Shown: piece by piece, positions 1 through 7,943 of the stretch
Layout: each line of letters opens with the position of its first letter
Numbering within the stretch: the stretch's first letter is position 1
Assembly (NCBI GenBank): GCA_965277425.1
Contig: CBDICR010000004.1
Location: forward strand, 186,001-250,000
DNA length: 64,000 bases
From: Poindextera sp965277425
Lineage (GTDB): Bacteria > Pseudomonadota > Alphaproteobacteria > Caulobacterales > Caulobacteraceae
Direction: 5' to 3'
The notes under the pieces: generated by a model
The model's input: the letters and a program-made list of their open reading frames with translations, nothing else
What the model was told of the DNA's origin: nothing
The model's database searches: none
Program-made: the position numbers and the translations under genes

Positions 1-1
1 A

Positions 2-1756
2 GGGGCGCTGAAGGATGTCGAGATCGCCCCGCACAAGCCGGAGCGCCTGAAGGGCGTCCGCTTCGCCGAGGGCCTGGCCTACGGGGTCGCCGTCCTGCAC
101 GAGGCGCCGGTGCCGCGCGAACAGCTGCTGTCCGACGACGCCACCGCCGAGGAGGCGCGGCTGAAAACCGCCATCGCCGCCCTGCAGACCCAGATCGACG
201 AGATGATGGACGGCCAGCACGGCCTAGTCGGCGCTTCGTTCGAGGTGATCGAGACCTACCGCATGTTCGCCCACTCCAGAGGCTGGAACCGCTCGCTGGA
301 GGAGGCGGTCCGCTCCGGCCTGACGGCGGAGGCGGCGGTCGAGCGCGTGCGCTCGGAACACCGCGCCACGGTCGGCCAGGCGCGCGACCCTTACCTGCGC
401 GAACGGCTGCACGACCTGGAGGATCTGAACGACAGACTCCTGCGCCACCTGTCCGGCGACGGTGATCGCGTCCACAAGGACCTTCCGGACAACGCCATCC
501 TGATCGCCCGCAACCTCGGGCCGGCCGACATCCTCGAATACGACCGCGGCCGGTTGAAGGGCATCCTTTTGGAGGAGGGCTCGGTCGCCAGCCATGCCGG
601 CATTGTCGCGCGGGCGCTGGAAATCCCGTGCGTTGGGCGGCTTTCGGGCCTGCGTGACCGGGTCAACCAGGGCGATCCGGTGATCGTCGACGCCGAGAGC
701 GGCGAGGCCTATCTGCGTCCGCGGCTCGACGTGGTCGAGGCGCTGAAGGCGCGGATGGCCGTGCGCGACCAGCGCCGCGCCGAATTCGCCCGCCTGCGCG
801 ACACGCCCGCCTTTACCCGCGATGGGGCCAAGATCTCGCTTTTGATGAATGCGGGCCTGGCGGTCGACCTGGACATATTGGCCGAGACCGGCGCGGAGGG
901 CATCGGCCTTTTCCGCACCGAATTCCAGTTCATGGTCGCCGAGGAACTTCCCCGCTTCAACGCCCAGACCCAGCTCTACACCCGGGTGCTGCAAGCCGCC
1001 GACGGCCTGCCGGTCACCTTCCGCACGCTCGATCTCGGCGGCGACAAGATCCTGCCCTATCTGGAGGCGGAGCGGGAGGATAACCCCGCGCTCGGCTGGC
1101 GCGCCATCCGTATGGGCCTGGACCGTCCGGCGCTGCTGCGGCTGCAGCTGCGCGCCCTGATCGCCGCCACGCGCGGGCGCGAGCTTCGCGTCATGTTCCC
1201 GCTAGTGGCCAGCGTCGAGGAATTCCGCGCCGCCCGCGCCATGGTCGATGTCGAGATCGCCTGGGCCGAGCGCAGGGGCCGGCCGGCGCCAAGCCTGTTG
1301 CGGGTCGGCGCGATGATCGAGGCGCCGGCGCTGATCTGGCACTTGGACGCGCTCTTGCCGATGACCGACTTCGTCTCCATCGGCACCAACGACCTGATGC
1401 AGTACATGTTCGCCGCCGACCGCGGCAATCCGCGGGTCGCCGACCGCTACGACCCGCTGTCGCCGCCGGCGCTGCGGGCGCTGAAGACCATCCAGAACGC
1501 CTGCGCCGAGAGCGGAACGCCGGTCTCGGTGTGCGGCGAAATGGCCGGGCGGCCGATCGAGGCTTTCGCTCTGATCGCGCTCGGCTATGATCAGCTGTCG
1601 ATGCCGCCCAGCGGCGTCGGCCCCGTCAAACAGATGGTCTTGTCCTGCGATCGCGAGGCCGCCCGGCGCGGCGTCGAGGGCCTGTTGCGCGGCTCCGGCG
1701 GATCGGTGCGAAGCGAGGTCGAGACCTTGGCGAGGAAGTTGTCCGTCGTCATATAA
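2..1756 (+). CDS. ptsP: Phosphoenolpyruvate-protein phosphotransferase PtsP (EI-Ntr), 5' end cut by window edge
   Basis: Enzyme I of the nitrogen-type phosphotransferase system. It takes phosphate from PEP onto a histidine and passes it to NPr, in the cytoplasm. The reading frame is open from base 2, so the start and the usual N-terminal GAF domain lie outside the window. Seen: a PEP-utilising domain with the phosphohistidine motif SHAGI (His codon 593-595, visible residue 198), then the TIM-barrel PEP-binding domain with GLFRTEFQFM, FRTLDLGGDK and the late catalytic Cys motif SVCGEMAGRP (Cys codon 1532-1534). The tail matches the family's normal end. In Caulobacterales this gene usually lies near prfA and prmC, as here. 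Function is secure; only the N-terminal sensing part cannot be judged. Confidence 0.95.
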   Translation, partial: GALKDVEIAPHKPERLKGVRFAEGLAYGVAVLHEAPVPREQLLSDDATAEEARLKTAIAALQTQIDEMMDGQHGLVGASFEVIETYRMFAHSRGWNRSLEEAVRSGLTAEAAVERVRSEHRATVGQARDPYLRERLHDLEDLNDRLLRHLSGDGDRVHKDLPDNAILIARNLGPADILEYDRGRLKGILLEEGSVASHAGIVARALEIPCVGRLSGLRDRVNQGDPVIVDAESGEAYLRPRLDVVEALKARMAVRDQRRAEFARLRDTPAFTRDGAKISLLMNAGLAVDLDILAETGAEGIGLFRTEFQFMVAEELPRFNAQTQLYTRVLQAADGLPVTFRTLDLGGDKILPYLEAEREDNPALGWRAIRMGLDRPALLRLQLRALIAATRGRELRVMFPLVASVEEFRAARAMVDVEIAWAERRGRPAPSLLRVGAMIEAPALIWHLDALLPMTDFVSIGTNDLMQYMFAADRGNPRVADRYDPLSPPALRALKTIQNACAESGTPVSVCGEMAGRPIEAFALIALGYDQLSMPPSGVGPVKQMVLSCDREAARRGVEGLLRGSGGSVRSEVETLARKLSVVI

Positions 1757-1774
1757 GTAATTGAGAACTGTGCT

Positions 1775-1949
1775 GAATCCTGGTATTTATCCACAGGTGC
1801 TGATTTGCGATTCGGGGCGCAGTCAATAGTCGTGTCCAACTTCGGTGAGTCTTGGAAGACGTCGTCATGCCGGTAGACGCTGGCGTGATGACTCCCGGTT
1901 ACGATCGGTCGCCGGACCGCGACGACGCCATCGCCCGCTCGGGCGATTC
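1775..1949. promoter_or_regulatory. Cluster of five GANTC (CcrM-type) sites
   Basis: GANTC sites occur at 1775-1779 (GAATC), 1809-1813 (GATTC), 1847-1851 (GAGTC), 1890-1894 (GACTC) and 1945-1949 (GATTC). They run from just after ptsP into the start of the RodZ-like gene. GANTC is the CcrM methylation target in Caulobacter and relatives, and methylation-sensitive promoters there are often cell-cycle controlled. That the sites regulate this gene is inference. Confidence 0.5.
1787..1795 (+). promoter_or_regulatory. Consensus DnaA box
   Basis: TTATCCACA is a perfect match to the strong DnaA-binding 9-mer. It lies in the 110-bp gap between ptsP and the RodZ-like gene, among the GANTC sites. It is a single box without AT-rich unwinding DNA or partners, so a transcriptional role or chance is likelier than an origin. 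Confidence 0.5.
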
Positions 1950-2820
1950 GCTGGAGACCGCCGAAAGCCTTGGCGCGGCTTTCCGGATCCGGCGCGAGGC
2001 GCGGGGCCTGGATTTCGACCACCTCTCGCTCGTCACCCGAATCCGGCCGCAATACCTGGCGGCGATCGAGGCGATGCGGCTGGACGAACTTCCCTCGCGC
2101 CCCTTCGCTATCGGCTATGTCCGCGCCTATGCGAGCGCGCTCGGGCTCGACCCCGAACAGGCCATTCTGCGCTACAAGCTCGAGGCTCCGAACCGCGATC
2201 AGACCTTGGCGGCCCCGGTCGGGGTGGAGCGCGAACGCGATCCGAACTTCAGCCTCGTCGTCATCCTGGGCGTCATGGTCATTTCGGCGATCGTGATCTG
2301 GAACATCGCCCAACACGTGATGAACCGCGCCGCACCGGCCCATGGGTCCGCGCCCGTGGCGGCGGCCCGGATGGTCAGTTCTTCCAAGCCGCCCGCGGGC
2401 CCGGTCGCGCTGGGCGCGCCGCTGCCGCCGCCGACGGAATCGACGACGCCCGAGCCCTATGTGACCCCGGGGCTCGCCGCCACCGAAGGCGCCGCGACCG
2501 CTTCGCCGGCCGCTGCGCCGGCGGTCGGAACGCCTTTCGCGGCCAAGGGCGCGGTCTACGGCGCCCCCGCCGCAAGCGCGCTCCTGCTCCTGCAGGCCGA
2601 CAAACCCACCTCCGTCGTGGTTCGCGGCGGCGACGGCTCGGTCTATTTCGCCCGCCAACTCGAGACCGGCGAGGCCTATGGCGCGCCGACCCTGCAGGGC
2701 CTGACGGTCGAGGTGTCCAACCCCGCCACGATCAGCGTTTTCGTCGCGCGCGCCTTGACGGGGCCGCTTCCCGCCGCTCAGGTTTCGCTTTCCAGCCTTG
2801 TCGGCGCAGCCAAGCCCTGA
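1867..2820 (+). CDS. RodZ-like membrane helix-turn-helix protein
   Basis: Has the RodZ family architecture: an N-terminal Cro-type helix-turn-helix domain (about residues 35-103, containing RIRREARGLDFDHLS and RPFAIGYVRAYASALGLD), one membrane span (about 128-150, FSLVVILGVMVISAIVIW), a Pro/Ala-rich periplasmic linker and a C-terminal beta-rich DUF4115-like domain. RodZ links the MreB cytoskeleton to the elongation machinery at the inner membrane. The ATG at 1867 is chosen because GGAAG sits 8 bp upstream; a TTG at 1852 is the alternative. It precedes ispG by 60 bp and the two may be cotranscribed. Family assignment is firm; a cell-shape role is inferred from the family. Confidence 0.8.
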   Translation: MPVDAGVMTPGYDRSPDRDDAIARSGDSLETAESLGAAFRIRREARGLDFDHLSLVTRIRPQYLAAIEAMRLDELPSRPFAIGYVRAYASALGLDPEQAILRYKLEAPNRDQTLAAPVGVERERDPNFSLVVILGVMVISAIVIWNIAQHVMNRAAPAHGSAPVAAARMVSSSKPPAGPVALGAPLPPPTESTTPEPYVTPGLAATEGAATASPAAAPAVGTPFAAKGAVYGAPAASALLLLQADKPTSVVVRGGDGSVYFARQLETGEAYGAPTLQGLTVEVSNPATISVFVARALTGPLPAAQVSLSSLVGAAKP

Positions 2821-2880
2821 CGAAACTTTTATGACCGGGCTTGGGCTGGGCTTGCGAATAGCCTATTTGTCTAGGTTGTC

Positions 2881-4023
2881 ATGACCGCACAATCCCTTGA
2901 GCACGTGCGCCCCTGGCGCGCCATCCAACGCCGCCCCAGCCGCAAGATTCGCGTCGGCTCCGTCGAAGTCGGCGGTGACGCGCCGATCAGCGTCCAGTCG
3001 ATGACCAATACGCTGACCGCCGACGCGGCCGCGACCATCGCCCAGGTGCGGGCGCTGGAAGAGGCCGGCGCGGACATCGTGCGGGTCTCCTGCCCGGACG
3101 TGGAGTCCACCGCGGCGCTGAAGGCCATCGTCAAGGCCTCGCGCGTGCCGATCGTGGCCGACATCCATTTCCACTACAAACGCGCCATCGAGGCCGCCGA
3201 GGCCGGTGCCGCCTGCCTGCGCATCAATCCTGGCAATATCGGCTCGGCCGCGCGCGTGCGCGAGGTGGTGCAGGCCGCCCGCGACCACGGCCTTTCGATG
3301 CGCATCGGCGTCAATGCCGGCTCGTTGGAGCGCGACCTGCTCGAGAAGTACGGCGAGCCCTGCCCCGAAGCGATGGTCGAGAGCGCGCTCAGCCATGCGC
3401 GCATCCTGCAGGACCACGACTTCCACGAATTCAAGATCAGCGTGAAGGCTTCCGACGTCTTCCTGACCGTGGCCGCCTACCAACTTCTCTCCGAGGCGAT
3501 CGACTGTCCGCTGCACCTGGGCGTGACCGAGGCCGGGCCGACGCGGCCGGGCACGATCAAGTCGGCCATCGGCATGGGCTCGCTGCTCTGGGCGGGCATC
3601 GGCGACACCATCCGCGTCTCGCTGGCCGCCGATCCGGTCGAGGAGATCAAGGCCGGCTTCGACATCCTGAAGTCGCTCAACCTGCGCCATCGCGGTGTCA
3701 ACATCATCGCCTGCCCCTCCTGCGCGCGGCAGGGGTTCAATGTCATCGAGACGGTCGGCCTGCTGGAAGAGCGGCTGGCGCATGTGACCACGCCCATGTC
3801 GCTGTCGATCATCGGCTGCGTGGTCAATGGGCCGGGCGAGGCCCTGTTCACCGATGTCGGCTTCACCGGCGGCGGCAAGGGCGCGGGCATGATCTATCTG
3901 GCCGGCCGCCAGGACCATAAGCTGGAAAACATCGGCATGGTCGATCATATCGTCCAGCTGGTCGAGGCCCGCGCCGCCGTGATCGAGGCGGAACGCGCCC
4001 AGGCGCTGCAGGCGGCCGAGTAG
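2881..4023 (+). CDS. ispG: 4-hydroxy-3-methylbut-2-enyl diphosphate synthase (flavodoxin) IspG
   Basis: Seventh step of the MEP isoprenoid pathway: reductive conversion of MEcPP to HMBPP by a 4Fe-4S enzyme in the cytoplasm. The cluster ligands fit the family spacing exactly: Cys278 and Cys281 (ACPSCARQG), Cys313 and Glu320 (GCVVNGPGE). The N-terminal TIM barrel shows PISVQSMTNT and SVKASDV. At 380 residues it is the usual bacterial single-barrel length. The start at 2881 keeps the normal N-terminus although no strong Shine-Dalgarno sequence is visible. It follows the RodZ-like gene in the same direction. Very sure. Confidence 0.97.
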   Translation: MTAQSLEHVRPWRAIQRRPSRKIRVGSVEVGGDAPISVQSMTNTLTADAAATIAQVRALEEAGADIVRVSCPDVESTAALKAIVKASRVPIVADIHFHYKRAIEAAEAGAACLRINPGNIGSAARVREVVQAARDHGLSMRIGVNAGSLERDLLEKYGEPCPEAMVESALSHARILQDHDFHEFKISVKASDVFLTVAAYQLLSEAIDCPLHLGVTEAGPTRPGTIKSAIGMGSLLWAGIGDTIRVSLAADPVEEIKAGFDILKSLNLRHRGVNIIACPSCARQGFNVIETVGLLEERLAHVTTPMSLSIIGCVVNGPGEALFTDVGFTGGGKGAGMIYLAGRQDHKLENIGMVDHIVQLVEARAAVIEAERAQALQAAE

Positions 4024-4099
4024 GGTGACGCTCGGGCGCCCTTGCGCCGTGCAGGTAAACGCTGTTTAGATTTCGCCGAACCACAACAGGAGGGACCCC

Positions 4100-4396
4100 A
4101 TGTCCGTAGACGGCAACTGGAATATCGTAGTCAGCTCACCGATGGGCGACCAACCCACCACGCTGACGCTGAAGAACGACGGCGGCGCCCTGACCGGCAC
4201 GCAAGGCGCGCAAGGCCAATCGAGCGCCATCTCCAACGGCAAGGTCGACGGCGACACCGTCACCTGGTCGAACTCCATCACCCAACCCTTTCCGATGACG
4301 CTCGAGTTCACCGGCACGCTCGCCGGCGACACCTTGAACGGCAACGTCAAGGCCGGCTCGTTCGGCTCCTTCCCCTTCAAGGGCGCGCGCGCTTAG
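4100..4396 (+). CDS. Small beta-rich protein of unknown function
   Basis: A 98-residue protein without signal peptide or membrane segment, preceded by an excellent ribosome site (AGGAGGG, about 6 bp before ATG). The sequence alternates short hydrophobic and polar stretches with Gly/Asp turns (GNWNIVVSSPMGDQ, TLTLKNDGG, LTGTQGAQGQ, KVDGDTVTW, MTLEFTGTLAGD). This reads as a small antiparallel beta barrel or sandwich, somewhat like half a lipocalin-type fold. I do not recognise a characterised family, though similar short proteins seem common in Caulobacterales and sphingomonads (recollection). It stands alone between ispG and prfA and is followed by two hairpin sequences. Confidence 0.75.
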   Translation: MSVDGNWNIVVSSPMGDQPTTLTLKNDGGALTGTQGAQGQSSAISNGKVDGDTVTWSNSITQPFPMTLEFTGTLAGDTLNGNVKAGSFGSFPFKGARA

Positions 4397-4409
4397 CCGA
4401 CCCTGAAAG

Positions 4410-4486
4410 CCCTTCCCCCGCGACGGGGGAAGGGTAGGGTTGGGCGCGACTCAGCCTCCAACCTGTTCTCTCCCCTTCGTGGAGAG
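4410..4486. repeat. Two adjacent intergenic hairpins (possible terminator or dispersed repeat)
   Basis: The first hairpin is a perfect 10-bp stem, CCCTTCCCCC at 4410-4419 with its complement at 4425-4434 and a 5-base loop. The second is CTCTCC at 4468-4473 with GGAGAG at 4481-4486. No T-run follows the first stem, so it is not a classical Rho-independent terminator. C-rich palindromes of this kind are common intergenic repeats in alphaproteobacteria (recollection). They separate the small unknown gene from prfA. Confidence 0.5.
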
Positions 4487-4507
4487 CCCCTTCAAAGTCC
4501 ATTTCCC

Positions 4508-5578
4508 GTGCAGCTGCCTCAGGCCCGTCTAGAACAGGTTCTCGATCGCTTCCGCGAGGTCGAGGCGCGGATGGGCGCGGCCGCCGACGGCGCGGAGATC
4601 GTGCGGCTGGCCAAGGAGCACGCCGAACTCAAGCCCGTGGTCGATGCGGTCAACACCCTGGAACACGCCCGCGGCGAAGCGGCCGATCTTGAAACCATGG
4701 CCGGGGGCGACGACGCCGAGATGGCGTCGCTGGCGCGCGACGAGCTCGACGGCCTGAAGGCCAGCCTGCCTGAGCTGGAGCGGGCGGTGGCCCTGCATCT
4801 GGCCCCCAAGGACAAGGACGAGAACGCTTCGGCCATCCTGGAGGTGCGCGCCGGGACCGGCGGCGACGAGGCGGCGCTGTTCGCCGGCGATCTCTTCCGC
4901 ATGTACCAGCGCTACGCCCAAAGCCAGGGCTGGACCGTGGAGGTGGACAGCGTCTCCGAGGGCGAGATGGGCGGCTACAAGGAGATCATCGCCTCGATTA
5001 ACGGCGACGGCGTCTTCGGCCGGCTGAAGTTCGAGAGCGGCGTCCATCGCGTCCAGCGCGTGCCCGACACCGAGGCGCAAGGGCGCATCCACACCTCCGC
5101 CGCCACCGTCGCGGTGCTGCCGGAGGTCGAGGATGTCGAGATCGAGATCAACGACGCAGACCTGCGCATCGACACCTATCGCGCCAGCGGCTCCGGCGGT
5201 CAGCACGTCAACAAGACCGATTCGGCCGTGCGCATCACCCACCTGCCCAGCGGCATCGTGGTGACCTCGTCGGAAAAGTCCCAGCACCAGAACCGCGCCC
5301 GCGCCATGAAGGTGCTGAAGGCCCGGCTCTACGACCAGCAGCGCGAAGCCCTCGACAGCGCCCGCGCCGATGCGCGCAAGACCCAAGTCGGCTCCGGCGA
5401 CCGCTCCGAGCGCATCCGCACCTACAACTTCCCGCAAGGCCGGGTAACCGACCACCGCATCAACCTGACCCTCTACAACCTGCCCAAGGTGATGGAGGGC
5501 GAGGCCCTGGACGAGGTGATCGCGCCGCTGATCGCCGAGGATCAGGCGGCAAGGCTGGCGTCGCTGGAGGAGCGGTGA
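4508..5578 (+). CDS. prfA: Peptide chain release factor 1
   Basis: RF1 reads UAA and UAG stop codons and triggers peptidyl-tRNA hydrolysis on the ribosome. The 356-residue length is standard. Seen: the GGQ catalytic tripeptide at residues 230-232 in GSGGQHVNKTDSAVRITH, whose Gln is the target of PrmC, and the C-terminal GSGDRSERIRTYNFPQGRVTDHR typical of class I factors. The start is GTG at 4508; translation begins MQLPQARLEQVLDRF, a normal RF1 N-terminus. The modifying enzyme PrmC follows on the same strand, but the usual tight spacing is broken by a repeat element. Very sure. Confidence 0.97.
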   Translation: MQLPQARLEQVLDRFREVEARMGAAADGAEIVRLAKEHAELKPVVDAVNTLEHARGEAADLETMAGGDDAEMASLARDELDGLKASLPELERAVALHLAPKDKDENASAILEVRAGTGGDEAALFAGDLFRMYQRYAQSQGWTVEVDSVSEGEMGGYKEIIASINGDGVFGRLKFESGVHRVQRVPDTEAQGRIHTSAATVAVLPEVEDVEIEINDADLRIDTYRASGSGGQHVNKTDSAVRITHLPSGIVVTSSEKSQHQNRARAMKVLKARLYDQQREALDSARADARKTQVGSGDRSERIRTYNFPQGRVTDHRINLTLYNLPKVMEGEALDEVIAPLIAEDQAARLASLEER

Positions 5579-5610
5579 GCGGCTTCGCACATGCCTCGCG
5601 GCTGTCCTTA

Positions 5611-5793
5611 ATTCCGCTCATCCCCGCGAAAGCGTGGACCCAGGTTTTTTATCTGGGCTTCGGTTCCGGTGAGTCTGTGGAAGAAGAACCGCCAAGGACG
5701 CCAAAGAGAAAGAGGTTGGCGCTGTCCCTTGGCGCTCTTGGCGAGCTTGGCGGTCAAAAAAGCCTGGGTCCCCGATTTCGCGGGGATGAGCGG
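5611..5793. repeat. Nested inverted-repeat element, copy 1 (between prfA and prmC)
   Basis: Outer arms at 5614-5650 and 5756-5793 are near-perfect reverse complements: both contain CCGCTCATCCCCGCGAAA in arm orientation, then GGACCCAGG and a T/A-run of six, with about two mismatches and one indel. Inside lies a second inverted pair made of a 9-bp unit (CGCCAAGnn): about 5687-5707 on the left, 5727-5755 on the right. A related structure occurs at 59316-59454. It resembles a small non-autonomous or REP-like palindromic element. Its right edge abuts the prmC ribosome site. Confidence 0.8.
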
Positions 5794-5801
5794 GGGAGGG
5801 C

Positions 5802-6656
5802 ATGACCCAGACCCTTGTCCAGGCCTGGAACGCCGCCAAGGCGCGGTTGCAGGCGGCCGGGGTCGACGGGCCGGTGATCGATGCGCGGCTCTTGGTCGAG
5901 GCGGCGGCGGGCGCCAGCCGCACCGATATCATCGCCGATCCGCACCGTGTCCTGAGCGACGAGCAGGCGGCGGCGTTGGAAGGGCTCGTCGCCCGGCGCG
6001 AGCGGCGCGAACCGGTCAGTCATATCCTGGGCCGCAAGGGGTTCTGGAAGATCATGCTGGGGGTGACAGCCGACGTGCTGACGCCCAGGCCGGACACCGA
6101 GACCCTGGTCGAGCTGGTCCTGCGCGATCTGCCGGAGGCCGAGCCGTTCAGCCTGCTCGATCTGGGCGTCGGCTCCGGCGCGATCCTGCTGGCCATCCTG
6201 GCCGAGCGGCCGGCGGGCAAGGGGCTTGGCGTCGACGCCTCCGACGAAGCGCTGGCGGTGGCGCGCGAGAACGCCGCCAACCTTGGTCTTGCCGGGCGGG
6301 TCGCGCTGCTGCGCGGCGATTGGACGCGCGGGCTGAACGATGCGAGCTTCGACCTGGTGGTGGCCAATCCGCCCTATATACGCAGCGCCGAGATCGAACA
6401 CTTGGCGCCCGAGGTGCGCGACCATGAACCCAGGCTCGCCCTCGATGGCGGCGCGGACGGGCTCGACGCCTATCGTGAGCTCGCCCCTGAAATCCTTCGC
6501 GTTCTCAAGCCAGGCGGCCGGTTCGCCGTCGAGATCGGCTTTGACCAGTCCGCCGAAGTCGAGGCTCTGTTCAAAAGCGCTGGCGCTCGGCAGGTTGCGA
6601 CGGCCAAGGACCTCGCCAACCGCGACCGGGTGGTCGCCGGCGCGAAATCGTTTTGA
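5802..6656 (+). CDS. prmC: Release factor glutamine methyltransferase PrmC (HemK)
   Basis: SAM-dependent enzyme that methylates the Gln of the GGQ motif in release factors. It has 284 residues, the usual length: an N-terminal helical domain binding the factor, then a Rossmann methyltransferase with LLDLGVGSGAILLAIL for SAM binding and the active-site NPPY motif at residues 189-192 (LVVANPPYIRS). The ATG at 5802 is preceded by a G-rich ribosome site (GGGGGAGGG). That site touches the end of the inverted-repeat element lying between this gene and prfA. Pairing with prfA is a classical operon. Very sure. Confidence 0.96.
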   Translation: MTQTLVQAWNAAKARLQAAGVDGPVIDARLLVEAAAGASRTDIIADPHRVLSDEQAAALEGLVARRERREPVSHILGRKGFWKIMLGVTADVLTPRPDTETLVELVLRDLPEAEPFSLLDLGVGSGAILLAILAERPAGKGLGVDASDEALAVARENAANLGLAGRVALLRGDWTRGLNDASFDLVVANPPYIRSAEIEHLAPEVRDHEPRLALDGGADGLDAYRELAPEILRVLKPGGRFAVEIGFDQSAEVEALFKSAGARQVATAKDLANRDRVVAGAKSF

Positions 6657-6925
6657 GAAATCCCTTGGAAGTCTGGGCGCGAGTCGCTAGATCAGATGTG
6701 TCTCCACCCAAATCGTCGGGCTTTGGGGCTGAGCGTTCGGAAGCGGACGCGGCTCCTTTCGACGGGCGAGGTGTAGGTCGCCGGCGCGGATGCGCCAGGG
6801 GCGGGGACGAAGGACTAGCGCTTTCGAACAGGATCATTCCGGGGAAACGACCCCGATCCGACAGAGGCCATGGCCCTCGCGCCATCAGGGACAATCCTTG
6901 AGCGCCGGCCGAATTGCTGGAAAAC

Positions 6926-7933
6926 ATGAGAGATTTTAAAGGTATGAAGCGGCAGCGCAGCCGCAATCGAGGCGGTGGCGGCGGCGGCGGCGGCAACAAG
7001 CCCCAGCACAACGCCAATCGCGCATTCGAATCCAACGGGCCCGACGGCGTCAAGATCAGGGGCGCCGCCCAGCACGTTTTCGAAAAATATCAGCAGCTTG
7101 CTCGCGATGCGCTCACCGCGGGCGATCGGGTGCTGGCCGAGAGTTATCAGCAGCACGCCGAGCATTATTTCCGCGTCTTGCGTGCGGTGCAGCCGCAGCG
7201 GCTGGTCGGCGAGATCATGAACCGCGACGCTTTCGCCTCGGGCTACGACATCGATTTCGAGGATGAGAGCGGCGGCGAAGCCGAGGCCCAGCCCGAAGCC
7301 GGTGAAACCGAAGCCGAACGGCCCGAAACGCGTGGCGAGTGGCGGCAGGAAAACCGCTACGAAGGCCGCCGCGAGGAACGGTCCAGAGACGACCAGCGAC
7401 AGAGAGAAGACCAGCGGCCCAGGGAAGACCAGCGGGCGCGGGACGACCGTCCGCGTGATCGCAACAATGGCTATCGCGATGACCGTGGCGGCGATCGGCC
7501 GAGAGAAGATCGCGCCAGGGACGACCGTCCTCAAGAGAATCGCGGCCGTGACGACCGCCCTCAAGAGAACCGCACCCAAGAGAACCGCACCCGCGATGAT
7601 CGCCCTCGTGAAGATCGACCGCGGAACGAGCGCAACGATCGCTATCGCGACGACCGACGCTTCGAGCGCAACAACGATCCGCTGCCCGTGGTCGAACCGC
7701 AAGGAACGCCCCTGGTCAACGACGTAGACCAGCCCGGCTCGCCCATCCTGCGCTCGCAGGATGGCGGGGTCAGCCAGGCGCCGGCCTTCCTGCAGGCGCG
7801 GAGCACGCCGACGCCTGAAGCCGACAATGAGGGCGAGGCGCGGCCCAAACCCCGCCGACGCCGCAGCCCTCGCAGCACCGACGGCGATGGCGACAAACCC
7901 GCCTCGACCGCCGGCGTCACCGAAGACGCCTAG
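6926..7933 (+). CDS. DUF4167 domain protein with long Arg/Asp/Glu-rich tail
   Basis: The start at ATG 6926 gives MRDFKGMKRQRSRNRGGGG; a TTG at 6914 is possible. After a basic, Gly-rich N-terminus comes the DUF4167 domain (about residues 25-95, with ANRAFESNGPDGVKIRG and AQHVFEKYQQLARDAL). This domain is widespread in Alphaproteobacteria and of unknown function. Residues from about 140 to 250 are low complexity: recurrent RDDRP, QENR and RPRED units, strongly charged and surely disordered. Basic N-termini plus RD/RE repeats recall RNA-binding or ribosome-associated proteins, but that is inference. The 269 bp between prmC and this gene hold no gene I can support, only a weak hairpin near 6838-6856. 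The end converges on the glycosyltransferase with a 10-bp gap. Confidence 0.85.
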   Translation: MRDFKGMKRQRSRNRGGGGGGGGNKPQHNANRAFESNGPDGVKIRGAAQHVFEKYQQLARDALTAGDRVLAESYQQHAEHYFRVLRAVQPQRLVGEIMNRDAFASGYDIDFEDESGGEAEAQPEAGETEAERPETRGEWRQENRYEGRREERSRDDQRQREDQRPREDQRARDDRPRDRNNGYRDDRGGDRPREDRARDDRPQENRGRDDRPQENRTQENRTRDDRPREDRPRNERNDRYRDDRRFERNNDPLPVVEPQGTPLVNDVDQPGSPILRSQDGGVSQAPAFLQARSTPTPEADNEGEARPKPRRRRSPRSTDGDGDKPASTAGVTEDA

Positions 7934-7943
7934 GCCCTGAGGA

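Noticed and set aside
1787..1795. DnaA box as part of a replication origin
   Set aside because: A single box with no AT-rich unwinding region, no other boxes and no origin genes (such as hemE or dnaA) nearby.
4410..4434. Rho-independent terminator after the 98-residue protein
   Set aside because: The stem is perfect but no T-run follows on either side, so a dispersed repeat is at least as likely.
6657..6925. Small gene between prmC and the DUF4167 gene
   Set aside because: Short frames have no ribosome site or recognisable protein features; only a leader region can be supported.
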